From Macrobrachium rosenbergii (lineage: Eukaryota; Arthropoda; Malacostraca; Decapoda; Palaemonidae), in contig NC_089792.1 of assembly GCF_040412425.1 (NCBI RefSeq), positions 22,312,199 through 22,376,198 on the forward strand: a DNA stretch of 64,000 nt. Reading direction: 5' to 3'. Numbering within the stretch: the stretch's first letter is position 1; the number at the start of each line of letters is the position of its first letter. Made by a program: the position numbers and the translations under genes. Of this stretch, positions 1 to 12,704 are shown piece after piece. The notes beneath the pieces are model-generated. The model was not told the DNA's origin, did no database searches, and saw only the letters and a list, made by a program, of their open reading frames with translations.

Positions 1-313
1 TTAGCATTTTTAAGTAAATACGATTACGATTAAGAATAAGATAATGTTAATAGGTAGAATTATGTCAGAATAAACGCTCAATAAGAACGTTGGTGTAAGT
101 TAGCATTGCTTAAGATAAGTTGTATAAATATAATCATTTAGTATAAAATAATTTGTATAAAATATAATTATTTACTATAAGTAGAGTTATCAAGTATAAG
201 GTTATCATTTTTAAGCAAATACGATTACGATTAAGAATAAGATAATGTTAATAGGTAGAATTATGTCAGAATAAACGCTCAATAAGAACGTTGGTCTAAG
301 TTAGCATTGCTTC
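1..313. repeat. 201-bp direct duplication
   Basis: Bases 1-112 and 202-313 are nearly identical, with only a few mismatches, including the shared word GAATTATGTCAGAATAAACG. The spacer between them is AT-rich. The sequence begins inside the repeat at the window edge, so the array may extend leftward. No coding potential is seen. Confidence 0.85.
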
Positions 314-802
314 AATTTCCCTTGGCCGGGTGAAACTGACCTGACTTGAAACTGTGGCAGGGACGGAAGTCGCGTTATTCTGAAATTATTTCTCGAAAGA
401 AGTTTTGGGTTAAAATCCTACGGTGCCGCAGAATCGGACGAGGCTCCCTTCATTCGGCGACTAAACTTTGCGCATTCCGAAGGTCCTTCAACTCTCTTAC
501 TTTGAAAACTTTGAAAATGTCGGATTGTCTGTCCGTCTGGCTGTCAGTTCTGTGGAGGACAGATCCAGTGTTAGTCAGTCGGTTTTTCTTTTTCATTTGT
601 TGCACTTGTTGCATTGTAGTAAGAGTATTAATTTATAAATATATAGTCTTATATTATATATATATATATGATATATATTGTATATATATAAATTGATATA
701 CTTGAATATACATAAGATATATATATATATATATAATATATATTGATTGATTGATATATATATATATATATTTTATATAGATGTGTGTGTAAAAACATTT
801 TG

Positions 803-852
<50 letters not shown>

Positions 853-1095
853 TCAGGTTTTGTATAAAAATATAAATTCAGATTTTAGATCACAAAATAG
901 TTTCGTTATATATAACAAAAGATTGTGTGCTTCAGGCTTTATACCTCTGATAAGCCATCACTCACACATATATATAATATGTATAAATATATTAATCTAT
1001 ATCTATATCTGTACAGTATATATATAAATGTATGTATTTGTCTGTGTATGTGTGTGTGTACTTCCAGCATAACTATGAAATGTATTGAGCAATTT
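314..1095. other. Non-coding stretch with AT-rich microsatellite clusters
   Basis: Bases 314-590 have more balanced composition, but the reading frame there (346-696) runs into AT-repeat sequence and matches no family I know. Interrupted (AT)n runs occupy about 653-776 and 806-846. Nothing else is recognisable. Confidence 0.6.
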
Positions 1096-3050
1096 CCAGC
1101 ATAAATATGAAATGTATTGGTGCAATTTCATTCACCAAACTTGGTATTGTCAAAGCTGTGACTTACTGTTTGGAGGAGATTACATTCACCAAAGACTTCT
1201 TGAGCATCAAAGGGGGTTGAGGCTGGGAAGGGCTTCCCTGAAACGAGGCTGGTTCTGCCTGTGGACTTATTAACTTAGATAAACATTACAGGTTTATCAT
1301 TGTCCTCATTGTTGATGTAGCCGGTGCGAGGGTCTTCATTCACCAAAGCATATGTTGAGGTATACATATGACTTATTGTTTGGAAAAGAATACTGTGGGG
1401 ATTGACATCACTGGCACCAAATGGGGTGTAGTAGGGAGGGTGTGATTCATGTAAAAATAACCGAAAACGACAGATAATAGTGTCTAATCCACAGTTTTTG
1501 AGGTTGTCAAAGAGATGAAAAGTGACACTCTCTGGTGCGATGCCCTCACCAAAGTCAAGTTCAGCCCATTGATAGGGTGGGGGGTCTGAGAAGGGGTGAA
1601 ATATAAAATTGTCAAAAATGTTGGGCTCATTGTTGATTAGACAAGGAGAGGGTCTTCATTCAAAAGCATATGTTTTTATTGTCAAAGATACCACTCATTC
1701 CAACGGATCTTCATTTAACAAAGAGATTGTGAATTTCCAGTGAGACTTGCGTTCTTGATCACGATCAACAAGGCACAGGGACAGTCTGTCAAGTACTGTG
1801 GAGTGGATTTGAGATCATGTTTTTCTCATGGAAAACTTTATGTTGCTTGCTCAAGGGTGGGTTCACACAAGAATTTATTTATTCTTACTTCTGATAGTGA
1901 AACTAAAAATGTTGTTTACAATCAAGTTTTGTGTTAAAGAATATTACAGTGAATTTGTGAGACGTTCATTGTATAATTTGTATACTGTATTTATATTTTT
2001 AAAAGCATTTTGAATAAAAATTCATTGATATTACACTATAGATATATTTGATTCCTTTTCCTGTCTAATAAAGGGTTGAGATAAATAAATATCCGGGTGT
2101 GTTCTATGCTTTGGGTGTATTCTATGGTCTGGGTGTGATCAGTGCTCTGAGTTTTTACCTGGTGCGCTTCATTCACCAAAGAATATAGTGAGGATTGTCA
2201 AAGCTAATATATCATTGTTGATATATATATATATATATCTTATATATATATGTTGAGGATATATAGCTATATTGATTGTTGATGAGATTTCTTTTTATAT
2301 CCAGCTAGTTTAATTGTAACATTTTTTATTTCATGTAACCTCATGAACTCTTATGATTAAGTAATGATTTAATAATTTTGTGTATGATATATATATAATT
2401 TATATATATGTATATGTGATGATTTATTTATATACATATATGATGTGCTGGTGCATATATATATTCATAAAAACTAGTGAGGATTGTCTCTCTCTCTCTC
2501 TTCTTGATCTCTGGTGCTCTGTTCATTCTCTCTATGGTGATGATTGTCAAAGCTCTCTGACTCTTGTTTTTTGCTGGTGGTTTCTTCATTCACCAAAGAA
2601 TATAGTGAGGATTGTCAAAGCTGTGACGTCATTGTTGATGTAGCCTAGTATAATTAATTCTCCAATCATAAGTGATGTTGTCACTCAAAACGTCATTTTG
2701 AATCCACTTTCTTCATCCTCAAAGTGTCTCCTCTGACCATCATTATTTGATGTCATTCTTGATGACGACGATGCTTCATTCACCAATTCATTGTCAAAGC
2801 TGTGACGTCACTGTTGAAGTAGCTGGTGCTTCCTCTAAATTCTATTTTTGATTGCAGTATACCGTGCGTACTTGATGTACCACTTTGGTCTGTACTCACC
2901 AAAGAATATAGTGAGGATTGTCAAAGCTATGACGTCATTGTTGATGTAGCTGGTGCGAGGGTCTTCATTCACCAAAGAATATAGTGAGGATTGTCAAAGC
3001 TATGATGTCATTCTTGATGTAGCTGGTGCGAGGGTCTTCATTCACCAAAA
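1095..3050 (+). repeat. Degenerate 73-bp minisatellite field
   Basis: The last copies, with TCACCAAAG starting at 2896, 2969 and 3042, are spaced exactly 73 bp apart. Older, diverged copies are recognisable near 1128, 1310, 1655, 2168, 2585 and 2775 by the words TTCATTCACCAAAG, GAGGATTGTCAAAGCT and CATTGTTGATGTAGC. Three copies carry the perfect palindrome TGACGTCA, at 2624-2631, 2803-2810 and 2930-2937; a fourth near 3003 is mutated to TGATGTCA. Unrelated AT-rich sequence and a Helitron helicase fragment interrupt the field. The copies at the right end are the most alike, which suggests the newest amplification is there. Confidence 0.85.
1731..1937 (+). pseudogene. Helitron/PIF1-type helicase, C-terminal remnant
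   Basis: The translation contains FPVRLAFLITINKAQGQS, then CFSHGKLYVACSRVGS and KNLFILTS, and ends after KNVVYNQVL with a TAA stop. These match the last helicase motifs (V and VI, with the arginine of the YVA.SRV motif) of PIF1-family helicases. In animals this ending, KN.VY.EVL, is typical of the RepHel protein of Helitron rolling-circle transposons. That protein nicks and unwinds DNA during transposition. Only about 68 codons remain of a protein that normally exceeds 1,000 residues. No start codon, upstream helicase motifs or Rep domain are visible, and the sequence on both sides is the degenerate 73-bp repeat field. I did not find the terminal CTRR or 3' hairpin of a Helitron. A cellular PIF1 exon is the alternative, but the ending favours Helitron. 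Confidence 0.85.
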
Positions 3051-3109
3051 CACATCTATGCCGAAACCTCGTGGTACGTTATGATCAATCCTAGGAATCT
3101 TGTTGTTGT

Positions 3110-3515
3110 CTTCTTCAATTGGTGTTTGAAGCAAGCTATTTTAGATGTCTGTTTGTCTGTCCGTCCACACTTTGTCTGTCCGCCCTCAGATCTTAAAAAC
3201 TACTAAGGCTAGAGGGGCTGCAAATTGATATGTTGATCATCCACCCGCCAATCACCAAACATACTAAACTGTAGCCCTCTAGCGTCTGTAGTTTTTATTT
3301 TATTATGGTTAAAGTTAACCATGATCGTGCGTCTGGCAACGCTATAGGACAGGCAACCATCTGGCCTTAGCTGAAAGTTTCATGGGCCGCGGCTCATACA
3401 GCATTTACCGAGACCACCGAAAGATAGATCTATTTTCGGTGGCCTTGATTATACACTACAGAAAACTCGATTGCATCAAAGAAACTTTGGCGTATTTTTT
3501 ACTTGTTTTTTTTAC
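3110..3515 (+). repeat. Dispersed structured element, family H, copy 1
   Basis: It starts around a GTCTGTCCGTCC-rich segment and runs to a T-rich 3' end (TTTTTTACTTGTTTTTTT). Three potential stem-loops are visible. The first has arms of about 43 bp centred on CTAGAGGGGCTGCAAAT and AGCCCTCTAG (3196-3302). The second is CCACCGAAA paired with TTTCGGTGG (3416-3444). The third is a decayed CGAAG/CTTCG-type hairpin near 3477-3500. The same order recurs near 31840 (partial) and on the minus strand near 50395-49966. There is no open frame, so it is probably a non-autonomous element. The family name is unknown to me. Confidence 0.8.
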
Positions 3516-4248
3516 TGATACCACTGTCAGTTTTTGGAGTTAACCCTTAAACACTTTGGGGAAATGTAAATGGGCGGATGGTACAAACAACTGCATTGCA
3601 GGAAAGGAATTACCGTGGCATGACCATATAAGTAACTGGCAATAGTTAGCCTCCATGAAAGTAATTTTCGTTCAAGGAGCATTCTTTATTTTTCTCTGGA
3701 CTGGAACATTTGGCGAGTCGCAAAAAAATGAAGACAAGATTGAGAGAGAGAGAGAGAGAGAGAAAGTTTGGTTTCTTGATGTAGTTGTTTTTTGGAAGTT
3801 CAGTTGTTTTAATTGTACTGTTAAATGTTTCTCTTATTGCGAAATTAAGAAAATAATATGTAAAGAAAACTATATAATCGTAATCAAACCAATCTCCTCT
3901 AATCCAGCCCACAAAAAAAGGTAACAAAATCTTGAAGAATAGTTCAGACAAAAATATCATTGTCAACACGGTTTTCCATCATGTTGTTGAGATTTTTGTA
4001 GCTTCAGCTAACGATAAAGATTCTTTAAAATATGTGAGATTAAGCTAAATATAATTAGGATTTAACATACCCATCAATAAAAAAGTTGATAAACTTTCAT
4101 AATATTGTTACTATACCGTTATTCTGTGATGCTTATTTTTTTGGTGATCATTTCGATAGACTTGCACTTGGCCACACTGCGTCAGTCGTTTTTTGTTAGC
4201 CCCTGCCGGAGGGTGACTCGAATTCTTATCGCATCACATTTTCCCAGT
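3516..4248. other. Unassigned stretch
   Basis: Contains a short (AG)n run at 3743-3762. Overlapping short frames on both strands (3646-3969) reflect base composition, and I see no motif in them. Confidence 0.5.
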
Positions 4249-4459
4249 CTTTTCGAGATATTGGACACTGCGTTGATTAGAGGAGTTTATTTTTAGAAAT
4301 TCATTTCTCGCTATAATGTGGTTCGGATTCCACAATAAGCTGTAGGTCCCGTTGCTACCAGTTGGTTATTAGCCACGTAAAATAAGTCTAATCCATGCCA
4401 GCCCTAGGAGGCTGTTAATCAGCTCAGTGGTCAAAACTCTTTTTCGAGATATTGGATAC
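4249..4459 (+). mobile_element. tRNA-derived SINE (family S1), 5'-truncated, with flanking duplication
   Basis: The body (about 4269-4437) has the S1 words ATGTGGTTCGGATTCCACAA, TTAGCCACGTAAAATAA and the 3' domain CAGCCCTAGGAGG...TTAATCAGCTCAGTGGT. The tRNA-like head is missing. The SINE lies between near-identical copies of CTTTTCGAGATATTGGA (from about 4249 and 4438), read as the target-site duplication made on insertion. Confidence 0.85.
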
Positions 4460-6002
4460 CAAGGAAACGAATGAAAATAGTGGTTACAGGTGTAAAAGAA
4501 ATTTCTAATGAATAATGATTTGAAACTGTAAACAAAAAGCAATGCCATAACATCATTTATAACATGGGCCATCAAAATTGATTTCCTCAAGAAACACAAG
4601 GAAGATTTCGGAAGGCCTCTGAAATACCTTAGGTTGAAGATGAAGACATTTACATATTGATGTGTCGTTGCCTGGGTGATATGAATTAATGAGAGAATAA
4701 CATTACTGATGATATTATACCAGAATATAGAGACTGTATGTCATAATTATGCCATCCGTATTCGGAATCCACATAGTTTCATAATTCCCATGTTATCCTA
4801 CAGTTTCAGTTTACACGAATTATTACAGGTATGAACAAGATAACGTATATGAAATGGTTTCATGAATATTTCCCTGTTATTGTCCATTGAAATAGAAAGG
4901 AAAATTACAGTATATGTTAGCTGGTTCGTGTCTTTGTTGTCTCGTGAGGCACGTCCCACATTGCATACAATGTTTCATCCAATAATATGATTTATTGCAT
5001 CGCACTACGCACTTACAATAGAAGATTTCTTATTGTCTGTCATTTTGTTAACGGTCGAGATATAGAGAGCATCAGCCACTCGTATTATTTATATATCCAT
5101 ATTGATAACGACTTTCACTAATTGTTATTAGTTTTGTCACAAATAAGAATTAAGGAAGATCCAACGAATTGGCATTCAGCATCCCCTATCATTTTTGGAT
5201 GTTAATTGTTCGTTCAATAATGACTTTCTTCTGTACACTAGATAAAGAACAAGCTAAGGTACTCGTGTTTCGCTGAAGATGAACTCACTGATTAATTCCT
5301 TTGTCCTTCAGATTCGAGAAGGTTAGGAAAACCTCGGGAAATCGGAAAATTAGAAATGTATATTATTGTAAAATATGGTAAGAACGTCAGATTTGAATTT
5401 GACCTCTTCAAGGTAATGGTTAAACTTCTCTATGAATATTGTAAATCACATTTGACTGGTATATTTCATTCTAATATCCTTTTCTGATATTCGGCGTCTG
5501 CTTTACTCTAAGCAATGAAAATTCAGAGAAGGTTTATTTTTACGTCTACACATCATTTGCAGTTCTGTCAAGTCCTGATTGACAAGAATGGCAATACTTT
5601 TAGGTTCTATCTTTTCACTGTGCAGTGATTGCTTCCTTCCTTTGTCAACATCATGGTGAAAAATTAGCGAGCATTTCTTCTGAGTCATGTTTATTCTCTT
5701 ATATTGCCTGGTGTTAAATATATTACTTGTAAACCTGAAATAGATGAATTTGAACCCAGTTCCTAAATTGTGAAGGCGTTTTCCCTCTTGTTCCATGCCG
5801 CAGAGTTCTATCGCAGAACTTATTCAAAAACCTCATTCATCTTCAAGAATGTCTCTGAACTGAAGATAAATATTTATGAATGGAGCTTTTTTTTTTTTTA
5901 TTGAGTTTTCTCTTGAAGAAAACCTGTCCTTTTGGCTTAGCCTTGGGAAATCATATATATCCTGACAAAAGGAAACACTGGACTACCCGCACAACGTAAA
6001 AT
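4460..6002. other. Featureless AT-rich stretch
   Basis: I see no repeat family, long open frame or RNA gene. The frame at 5503-5796 on the minus strand (97 codons) has no recognisable domain and is within the length expected by chance. Confidence 0.5.
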
Positions 6003-6319
6003 AACATGGATTCATTCCCCGTAGGTGTGTACCGCCGTCAGTGCACCTCACGCGATGCACTGTAGGCATTACTAAAGGTTCTTTGCAGCGTCCCTTCGGC
6101 CCCTAGCTGCAACCTCTTTCGTTCCCTTTACTGTACCTCTTGCCATCTTGCCATCCACCCTCTCCTAACGATTATTTCATAGTGCAACTGCGAGGTTTTC
6201 TCCTCCTGTTACACCTTTCAAGCCTACCTACTCTCAGTTTCCTTTCCAGCGCTGAATGACCTCAGTGGTCCCAGTGTTTGGCCTTTGGCCTCAACTCTAT
6301 ATTCCAACACGGATTCATT
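6003..6319 (+). mobile_element. S2 short interspersed element with 14-bp target duplication
   Basis: This is a full-length copy (6017-6305). It opens with CCCCGTAGG and a CCGTCAGTGCACCTCACG segment, continues through CAGCGTCCCTTCGGCCCC and GTGCAACTGCGAGGTTTTC, and closes with GCTGAATGACCTCAGTGG and a TATATTCC end. It is flanked by AACATGGATTCATT (6003-6016) and AACACGGATTCATT (6306-6319), a 13/14 match. The duplication, fixed ends and lack of coding capacity fit a SINE moved by a LINE. I see no clear tRNA A or B box, so the origin of its 5' end is open. Confidence 0.85.
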
Positions 6320-6690
6320 AGCAAACCGTGAACCATTATTCGTCGACTGTCACCTTCCGAATGAAGTTGAGACACATCACACTTGACGGAAGAGGCAAAG
6401 AAATGAGGAAAATTCAGGCGTCCGGAAATATTCTGGGCTGTGTCAAAGTTTCCTCATCCATCAGTTTCCCCCCCTCGTGGTTTCCAGCCCTCGGGGTTTG
6501 CACATATTTCCAAGTCTTCTTCCTTTTCTTTTGTCAGGACTCGGTTTTTTTCCCGTCAGGACTCTGTAACTTTGAATTTCCCGAATCTTTTGTTGATCTG
6601 TTGGCTAAACTTGAATAGTACTTCTTGTAATTAACATAGCATTATTTTATATAATTAGAACATTTTATATCATTGTTTTTATATATATAA

Positions 6691-6782
<92 letters not shown>
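6691..6782. repeat. (AC)n-(AT)n microsatellite
   Basis: A short (AC) run passes directly into about 40 AT units. Confidence 0.95.
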
Positions 6783-6784
<2 letters not shown>

Positions 6785-7081
6785 CAGCACTATTAAATAT
6801 GAATATCCCATAACTGATAAATTATGGATAATCGTATATGGCGATTCATTTTCCTATTTTATGTGGTGTTTTGGCAAGTACAGTATAAGTAATGTTGGGT
6901 ACTTTGAGGAGTTCGCCATCCTCCTCATTTGTAATGTACGTTTTCTGTGAATGATCAGGATGTACATAATGCTGTACATAATAGGTTATGCTCTATTATT
7001 GTTATTTGCTTTTTTCTTCTCGTTAGGAATATCATTTGTAGTTTACTTGACAGTTTCTTGGCATTTTTACTGTAAATCTTG

Positions 7082-7083
<2 letters not shown>

Positions 7084-7173
<90 letters not shown>
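7084..7173. repeat. (AT)n microsatellite, ~45 units
   Basis: Uninterrupted AT dinucleotides. The reading frames through it are artefacts. Confidence 0.95.
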
Positions 7174-7175
<2 letters not shown>

Positions 7176-7289
7176 TATATATATATGGCATCATACATAG
7201 CTAGTTCTTGACAATTAAGAGTAATAAGATAACAAAGCTCTATTTACGTAGAAAAGTAAAAGTTAAAAAAAGTAGTTCCAGTGTATTTA

Positions 7290-7330
7290 TTGATTTGTAA
7301 GCCCTAGGAGAGCTGTTAATCAGGTGATTG
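7290..7330 (+). mobile_element. S1 SINE fragment (3' domain only)
   Basis: Contains GCCCTAGGAGAGCTGTTAAT followed by CAGG, the conserved 3' domain of S1. The rest of the element is not recognisable here. Confidence 0.6.
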
Positions 7331-7487
7331 TGATGGAAAACATCAGTATATAAACTGATGTGATTTGAATAATGGTTGATTTTCATGGATAAACATCAGT
7401 ATTTCTAATGATGTGATTTTAATAATGGAATTATTTTAAAAAAAAATTTTCCCATATATATGTTTTTGTGTAAGACCTATATATTGC

Positions 7488-7848
<361 letters not shown>

Positions 7849-7849
7849 T

Positions 7850-9261
7850 TAAAATTACGCCAGAGTTGAGGGAAAGGTAAGTTAGCCGATGTAATGGTAT
7901 GAAAAGTAAGAAAAGTGACGAATGGTTGTTTTAGAAATGAAAAGGTCAGGTAATTGGACGCTGTGAGGTGCCCCAGGGATAGTTCCCTGAATGTTGTTTG
8001 TAAAAGCTCTTAGCAAATAATTAAGTAAATAAATGTATAGATGGAAAAGTATTGAAGATGAAGACGAGATCATTCAAGAAGGGTGAAACTTATAAGTACT
8101 GATTTAATTTTCACGAAATATCTGAATACTTGAGGTGGAAATAAGGTCAAATAAGATGGGATTTACAGTATTGGAAAACGGAGTATTGATGGAATTACTT
8201 TTAATAGGTAGACGTAAGATCATTAAAAAAAATGTTCAACAGTATAAAGTTTAAGAGAAAACGATAAACAAAAACGGGAGTAAATCAAATACGATTCATT
8301 AAAAACAAAAAAATGGAGGATGAAATAAAGTTTTATGAATGAGGACTAGATACAAATATTTTTCAAGATATGGATGCTAGAATGAAGGACTGATAGAACA
8401 GACTCCCTCTTTCAATACACAGAGCGAAGATTTAACCAGTTACTGAATAGACAAAAACAATAAACAGAGGAAGGCAGGACTGATATAGGAGCGAATCATG
8501 GAGCTGACGCACAAGATGGAGAAGGGAAAGGAAAAATGCTTGATTGGATTGCGAGAATGATGTCATGTTATAGGAGTCGAAGAGGTCTGTACGCTTGGCT
8601 GCATGGATGAGAGAATATCTCTTCAAGAGTGGATTGGAATGAGTGGCGATAAAAAGGGAGTTTATGAAATGTAGATCAAACTCTTGCTGGGTAAATCACT
8701 GATGACTGTAAGGAACAGTTGCGAACAAAAAAGGATATCTATATACTTGTTGTGTCTGCAACACAGAAAGACGTGTTTTGTGGGCGGTAGGAGGATGGAT
8801 AAGACCAATGGAAATTGCATATAATTTTGTTTAGAACACTTGTAAATTTGGTATACTAAAGGGTTCTTTGTTGTGTAAGAATGTTTAATACTTATTTTTT
8901 AATTATATATATATTAACATTATATATATACACATATATGTATGTATGTATGTATGTATGTATAAATATATTTGAAAATTTCTGATTCACATCGGGACAT
9001 CAGAAAACATTATCTGCCAGTAGTTCATTGTATTCATTCGTGGCCAATGTATAAAATCTTACTTGTGAGATGTTCAGTTAATATTAATTTCCATTTTTTT
9101 TTTTATTTGCATAGTAGTGTCTTATTATCTGGGACATTTGAAAATAAATATTGTAATGTTAGACAAAATTTGAGAGATGTCAGATCTCTTAAATACCACA
9201 ATGAAAGAAAATTCTAGAAATATCTATTATTATCAAGTGAAATTAAGATTCTACTTTACCT
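7850..9261. other. Unassigned A/G-rich stretch
   Basis: The plus strand is purine-rich from about 8050 to 8800. The frames at 7882-8073, 8432-8626 and 8972-9217 have no recognisable domains. There is a short (TATG)n run at 8936-8961. Confidence 0.5.
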
Positions 9262-9560
9262 CCCTAGGGGATAGTGCTGTCATTGCACCTCATGCGGGGC
9301 ACTGTAGGCATTACTGAAGGTTCCTTGCAGCGTGCCTTCGGCCCCTACCTGCAACCCCTTTCGTTCCTTTTACTGTACCTCCTTTCATATTCTCTTTCTT
9401 CCATCTTACAATTGATTCTCTTCAATCTTACTTTCATGCACCCATCCTCCAAAGTATTTTTAATTTGATTCATATTTTAAAATGGCACTGGCATGTTTCC
9501 GTTTCAGTGCTGAATGACCTCATAGGTCCCAGTGCTTGGCCTTTGGTTTAAATTTTATAG
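9262..9560 (+). mobile_element. S2 short interspersed element, near full length
   Basis: Has the S2 opening (TAGTGCTGTCATTGCACCTC), GCAGCGTGCCTTCGGCCCC in the middle and the closing block GCTGAATGACCTCATAGGTC. The section around GTGCAACTGCGAGG is shortened. The end decays into AAATTTTATAG. Confidence 0.85.
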
Positions 9561-9824
9561 CAAATTCAAATCACTTTATAATCGCCTCAGTTAAAATTTA
9601 TCGCCTCAAATTACCATAATTTATCAAAAATGTAGGAAAAATAAAAGAAATTACCTATATTACATTTTTTAAGAGTTTGTTATGAGTATTTCTTTACAGA
9701 TGAAAACCAGATTGAGAATTATTTTAAACTTTTGAAAAGTAATTTGCGTATCTTATATATGCTTGCGATATGAACCCTCCAACGCAATGGGCTACCTTGA
9801 AAAAGCATAAAACGCAATCAGCAT

Positions 9825-9832
<8 letters not shown>

Positions 9833-9904
<72 letters not shown>
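9833..9904. repeat. (AT)n microsatellite
   Basis: About 36 AT units, preceded by an interrupted run. Confidence 0.95.
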
Positions 9905-9906
<2 letters not shown>

Positions 9907-11597
9907 ATAACAGAATAATCAATTTATTGGTCGATTTTGATGAACGTTTTTAGACTTGAAATCTCGCCATTTTGAATTGTTCATTTTCTAATTTTACTTC
10001 AACTGCTCTTTTGATGGTTTTTTGTCCTTTGTATCTCTGCAGTTGAAGAGAAGTAGCTTATATTTATTCATCTTTTTGAAAAAGTCTAACTTGCCTTTAT
10101 AAAATGTGTAAAGAAATTAATTCTTCTAACATTTTGGTGTAAAAATAACATCACATTGAAATGAACCCTCCCCCTGTGTCTCTCTCTCCTCCTCCCTCCA
10201 AAGCACGCTTTTATGATCTCTTTATCTACCTGTTTGTAGTTTCCCTGAATTATCTTATAACACCGATTTCCTCAATCATTACAACTTTTGCCTTTTTCTC
10301 CCAGGGCTGTAAAGGCGAGTTTCGACAGCACTCCTGGCCCACCTCGAAATTGCACTTTTTCTTCTCTCTCTTTCTCTCTGGTTCTTACAAATATATCCAC
10401 TATTGCTCTGGCTTCTGTTTCTTGCTTGAGTACGTCTGGTGGCAAGACATCGTTACAATGTTGGCGGTACTACAGAAAAAAACCGTGGTCATGCCACTTC
10501 TTCAGTTGTTCTCTTTCTTTTCCGTTCTGGAATGAATTTTCTTAGAACGAATGATTGTAATGTTACTTCTTATTCCCTTGCTCTTGTTAGGGTTTTATTT
10601 CATTATGATGATTTCATTTTGGGGAAGGGGTTTGTTATTTGGTGTGTAAACAAAGACATAGTATGCTGTATGGAATGTGAGGTTCATCTTAAATCTTTTT
10701 TTAATAAACAAAAATGGTCCAAAGGAGAGTTACTTCAAGAATGCGTTCGGGAATATTTATTCTGTTTCCTTGTATTCCTAAGCGAAGTCTGAAGTAAAAA
10801 TTTGGTTAAATAACATATTCTGTACCTCAGAAAACATAAGGGACTAAAAGAATGGGATTAAACTGCAATTTCAGTTATGAAAGATGGATACGGTTATTAA
10901 TAAGTTGTTCCATACTGAAGTAAAAACTGTTCTGAAATATGTCGTCATTCTTAATTATTTGAGCATGAAAAGGCTGAAGACATTCAAGCCTTTAAATCTT
11001 TGGAATAGAAGATTATGTCTATCTATATATCAATCTATCTGATGTAACTAATAACACTTAACTATAAAACCACAATGAAAAATGGAACATTGTAGACAAT
11101 CTGTCGTTGATAGGAGCACATTCATCACTTTGATAAATGACTGACTGGTGGGCAACCGTAAAATTCATTGCATGAGGTTATAGCAGAAAGCTAAGATAGT
11201 AAAACTAGGATTTCATTCTGGGCGCCCTATAAATTCTCAATATGTTTTGTGTTCTATTGTTAGCGATAACTTGTGTCTGATATGCAGGGGCAAAGTGGTA
11301 AGGCATGTATTTCCTTTACTAATGCATGTTGGCTTTGTATACAAGGTGTTGGAAGGGATGTAGCATAAGATTTGATAATTATGTGTAGGCTATATATATA
11401 TATACACACAAGGGTGTATATGTGTGTGTACTGAAGCTAATAAGTGGAATTCACGAGATGACACTTGTCAGGATGCACACAAAATTTCAAGGGTGTTAAT
11501 GTGCTCTGAACATTGAATCTTTGACGTACAACAGGAACTCTTGTGTGTACATTGAAAAAAAAAAAAACCTTAGTTTTTTCGTTACAGTGAACATGTA
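9905..11597. other. Unassigned stretch with overlapping frames
   Basis: From 10161 to 10792 three plus-strand frames overlap (up to 124 codons) in pyrimidine-rich sequence that is less AT-rich than its surroundings. None shows a motif I recognise, and the low-complexity Ser/Phe/Leu content fits a C/T-rich non-coding stretch. Nothing else is identifiable. Confidence 0.45.
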
Positions 11598-11809
11598 GGT
11601 TCTTTCTTCAACTCAGGATTCGTTGGACAAGGCGGTAGAGTTCTCGGCTAGCACTGCCCGAATTCGAGTCTCCGGCCGGCCAATGAAGAACTAGGCTATT
11701 ATTTCTGGTGATAAAATTCATTTGATAATCTTTGACCACAATAAAAAATCTTAGTTTTTCCTTCACAGCCCTAGAACTGTTAATCAGCTCAGTGGTTCTT
11801 TCTTCAACT
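11598..11809 (+). mobile_element. S1 tRNA-derived SINE with exact 16-bp target duplication
   Basis: The element (11614-11793) is flanked by identical GGTTCTTTCTTCAACT at 11598-11613 and 11794-11809. Its 5' head resembles a tRNA gene, with an A-box-like TGGACAAGGCGG near 11634 and a B-box-like ATTCGAGTCTCC near 11664 that would allow internal RNA polymerase III initiation. The central section is deleted and the 3' domain (AGCCCTAGAACTGTTAATCA) is kept. The perfect duplication indicates a relatively recent insertion of an internally deleted copy. Confidence 0.9.
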
Positions 11810-12264
11810 TTCTTTCTTCAACAACTTACCTCAAGTTAGAAGTAAAGCATATCCTGAAAAAGGTTACGTGAATTACTAGAAATAGGCAGAACTAGGTGTG
11901 GATTTCCCCCGGGTTCTAGGAATCAGTTATATTCTAGGAGTCATTTACATACGTTGCTAATTAAACCATGTAAAAATTTGTAGTCTTTTATAAGCCTGGT
12001 TGGAAAGAGTTGGAATTATGTGCGGCTTCCTCGTGTGACATTTTTACCCTGGAATGAGGTTGCAGTCATTTTTTCCTCAAAATCCCCAAGTTTCTGGGAC
12101 AACTTGTTCCAATTTAGCACTTTCCTTGAATCTGTTTCAGAGGTCTTGGTTTTAAAGGGAATTGCTGATAGTTTTATAATGCATGGGTGATGAGGGAAGA
12201 GTTTCTGCTGAGAAATATCCTGCGATACCGGTAAAAACCAGCAAATTTAAGTTGTGTCGTCGGT

Positions 12265-12300
12265 CACAAGGTCTAGAGATTATATCTAGACCTTGGTCGG
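12265..12300. repeat. Short perfect inverted repeat
   Basis: CAAGGTCTAGA and TCTAGACCTTG form 11-bp perfect arms around the 7-base loop GATTATA. It lies in an unassigned 83-codon frame (12183-12434). Confidence 0.7.
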
Positions 12301-12704
12301 TCATCAAATCGAATACAACAAGTGACTCGCGGCAAATCCGAACACTTAATATTATTAAACAGTTTGTGCTGTTAATAAAACGCTTTTATTTCTATATTTA
12401 TCAACAGAACTGCTGCATCGTGTGTTCACAATAACCCTTATTACTTTTGTAGTCAAGGTACTCTCCGCCTACACACACACACACACACACATGTAGTTTC
12501 TTACGTATTCCGCACTACAGAATTTGAGAAAAAGCTACAGGGATTACAATTAACCTGTCTATGTTTCCGTATACTGTTAATTGCCATTATTATTAAATAA
12601 AAAGGATGGTTCCGCTATTTTCTTTCCCCCAGTTTAAGAGAATCTTTGCAACTTCAGGAGAATATTAACCCTTTGTTTTATGCGTGATATCTCATAGGAG
12701 TCAA

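Noticed and set aside
1731..1937. Cellular PIF1 helicase gene
   Set aside because: Only the C-terminal motifs remain and the ending matches the Helitron type; no upstream exons were found.
10161..10792. Three overlapping plus-strand frames as a gene
   Set aside because: Low-complexity Ser/Phe/Leu content from C/T-rich DNA, no recognised motif, and no clear splice structure.
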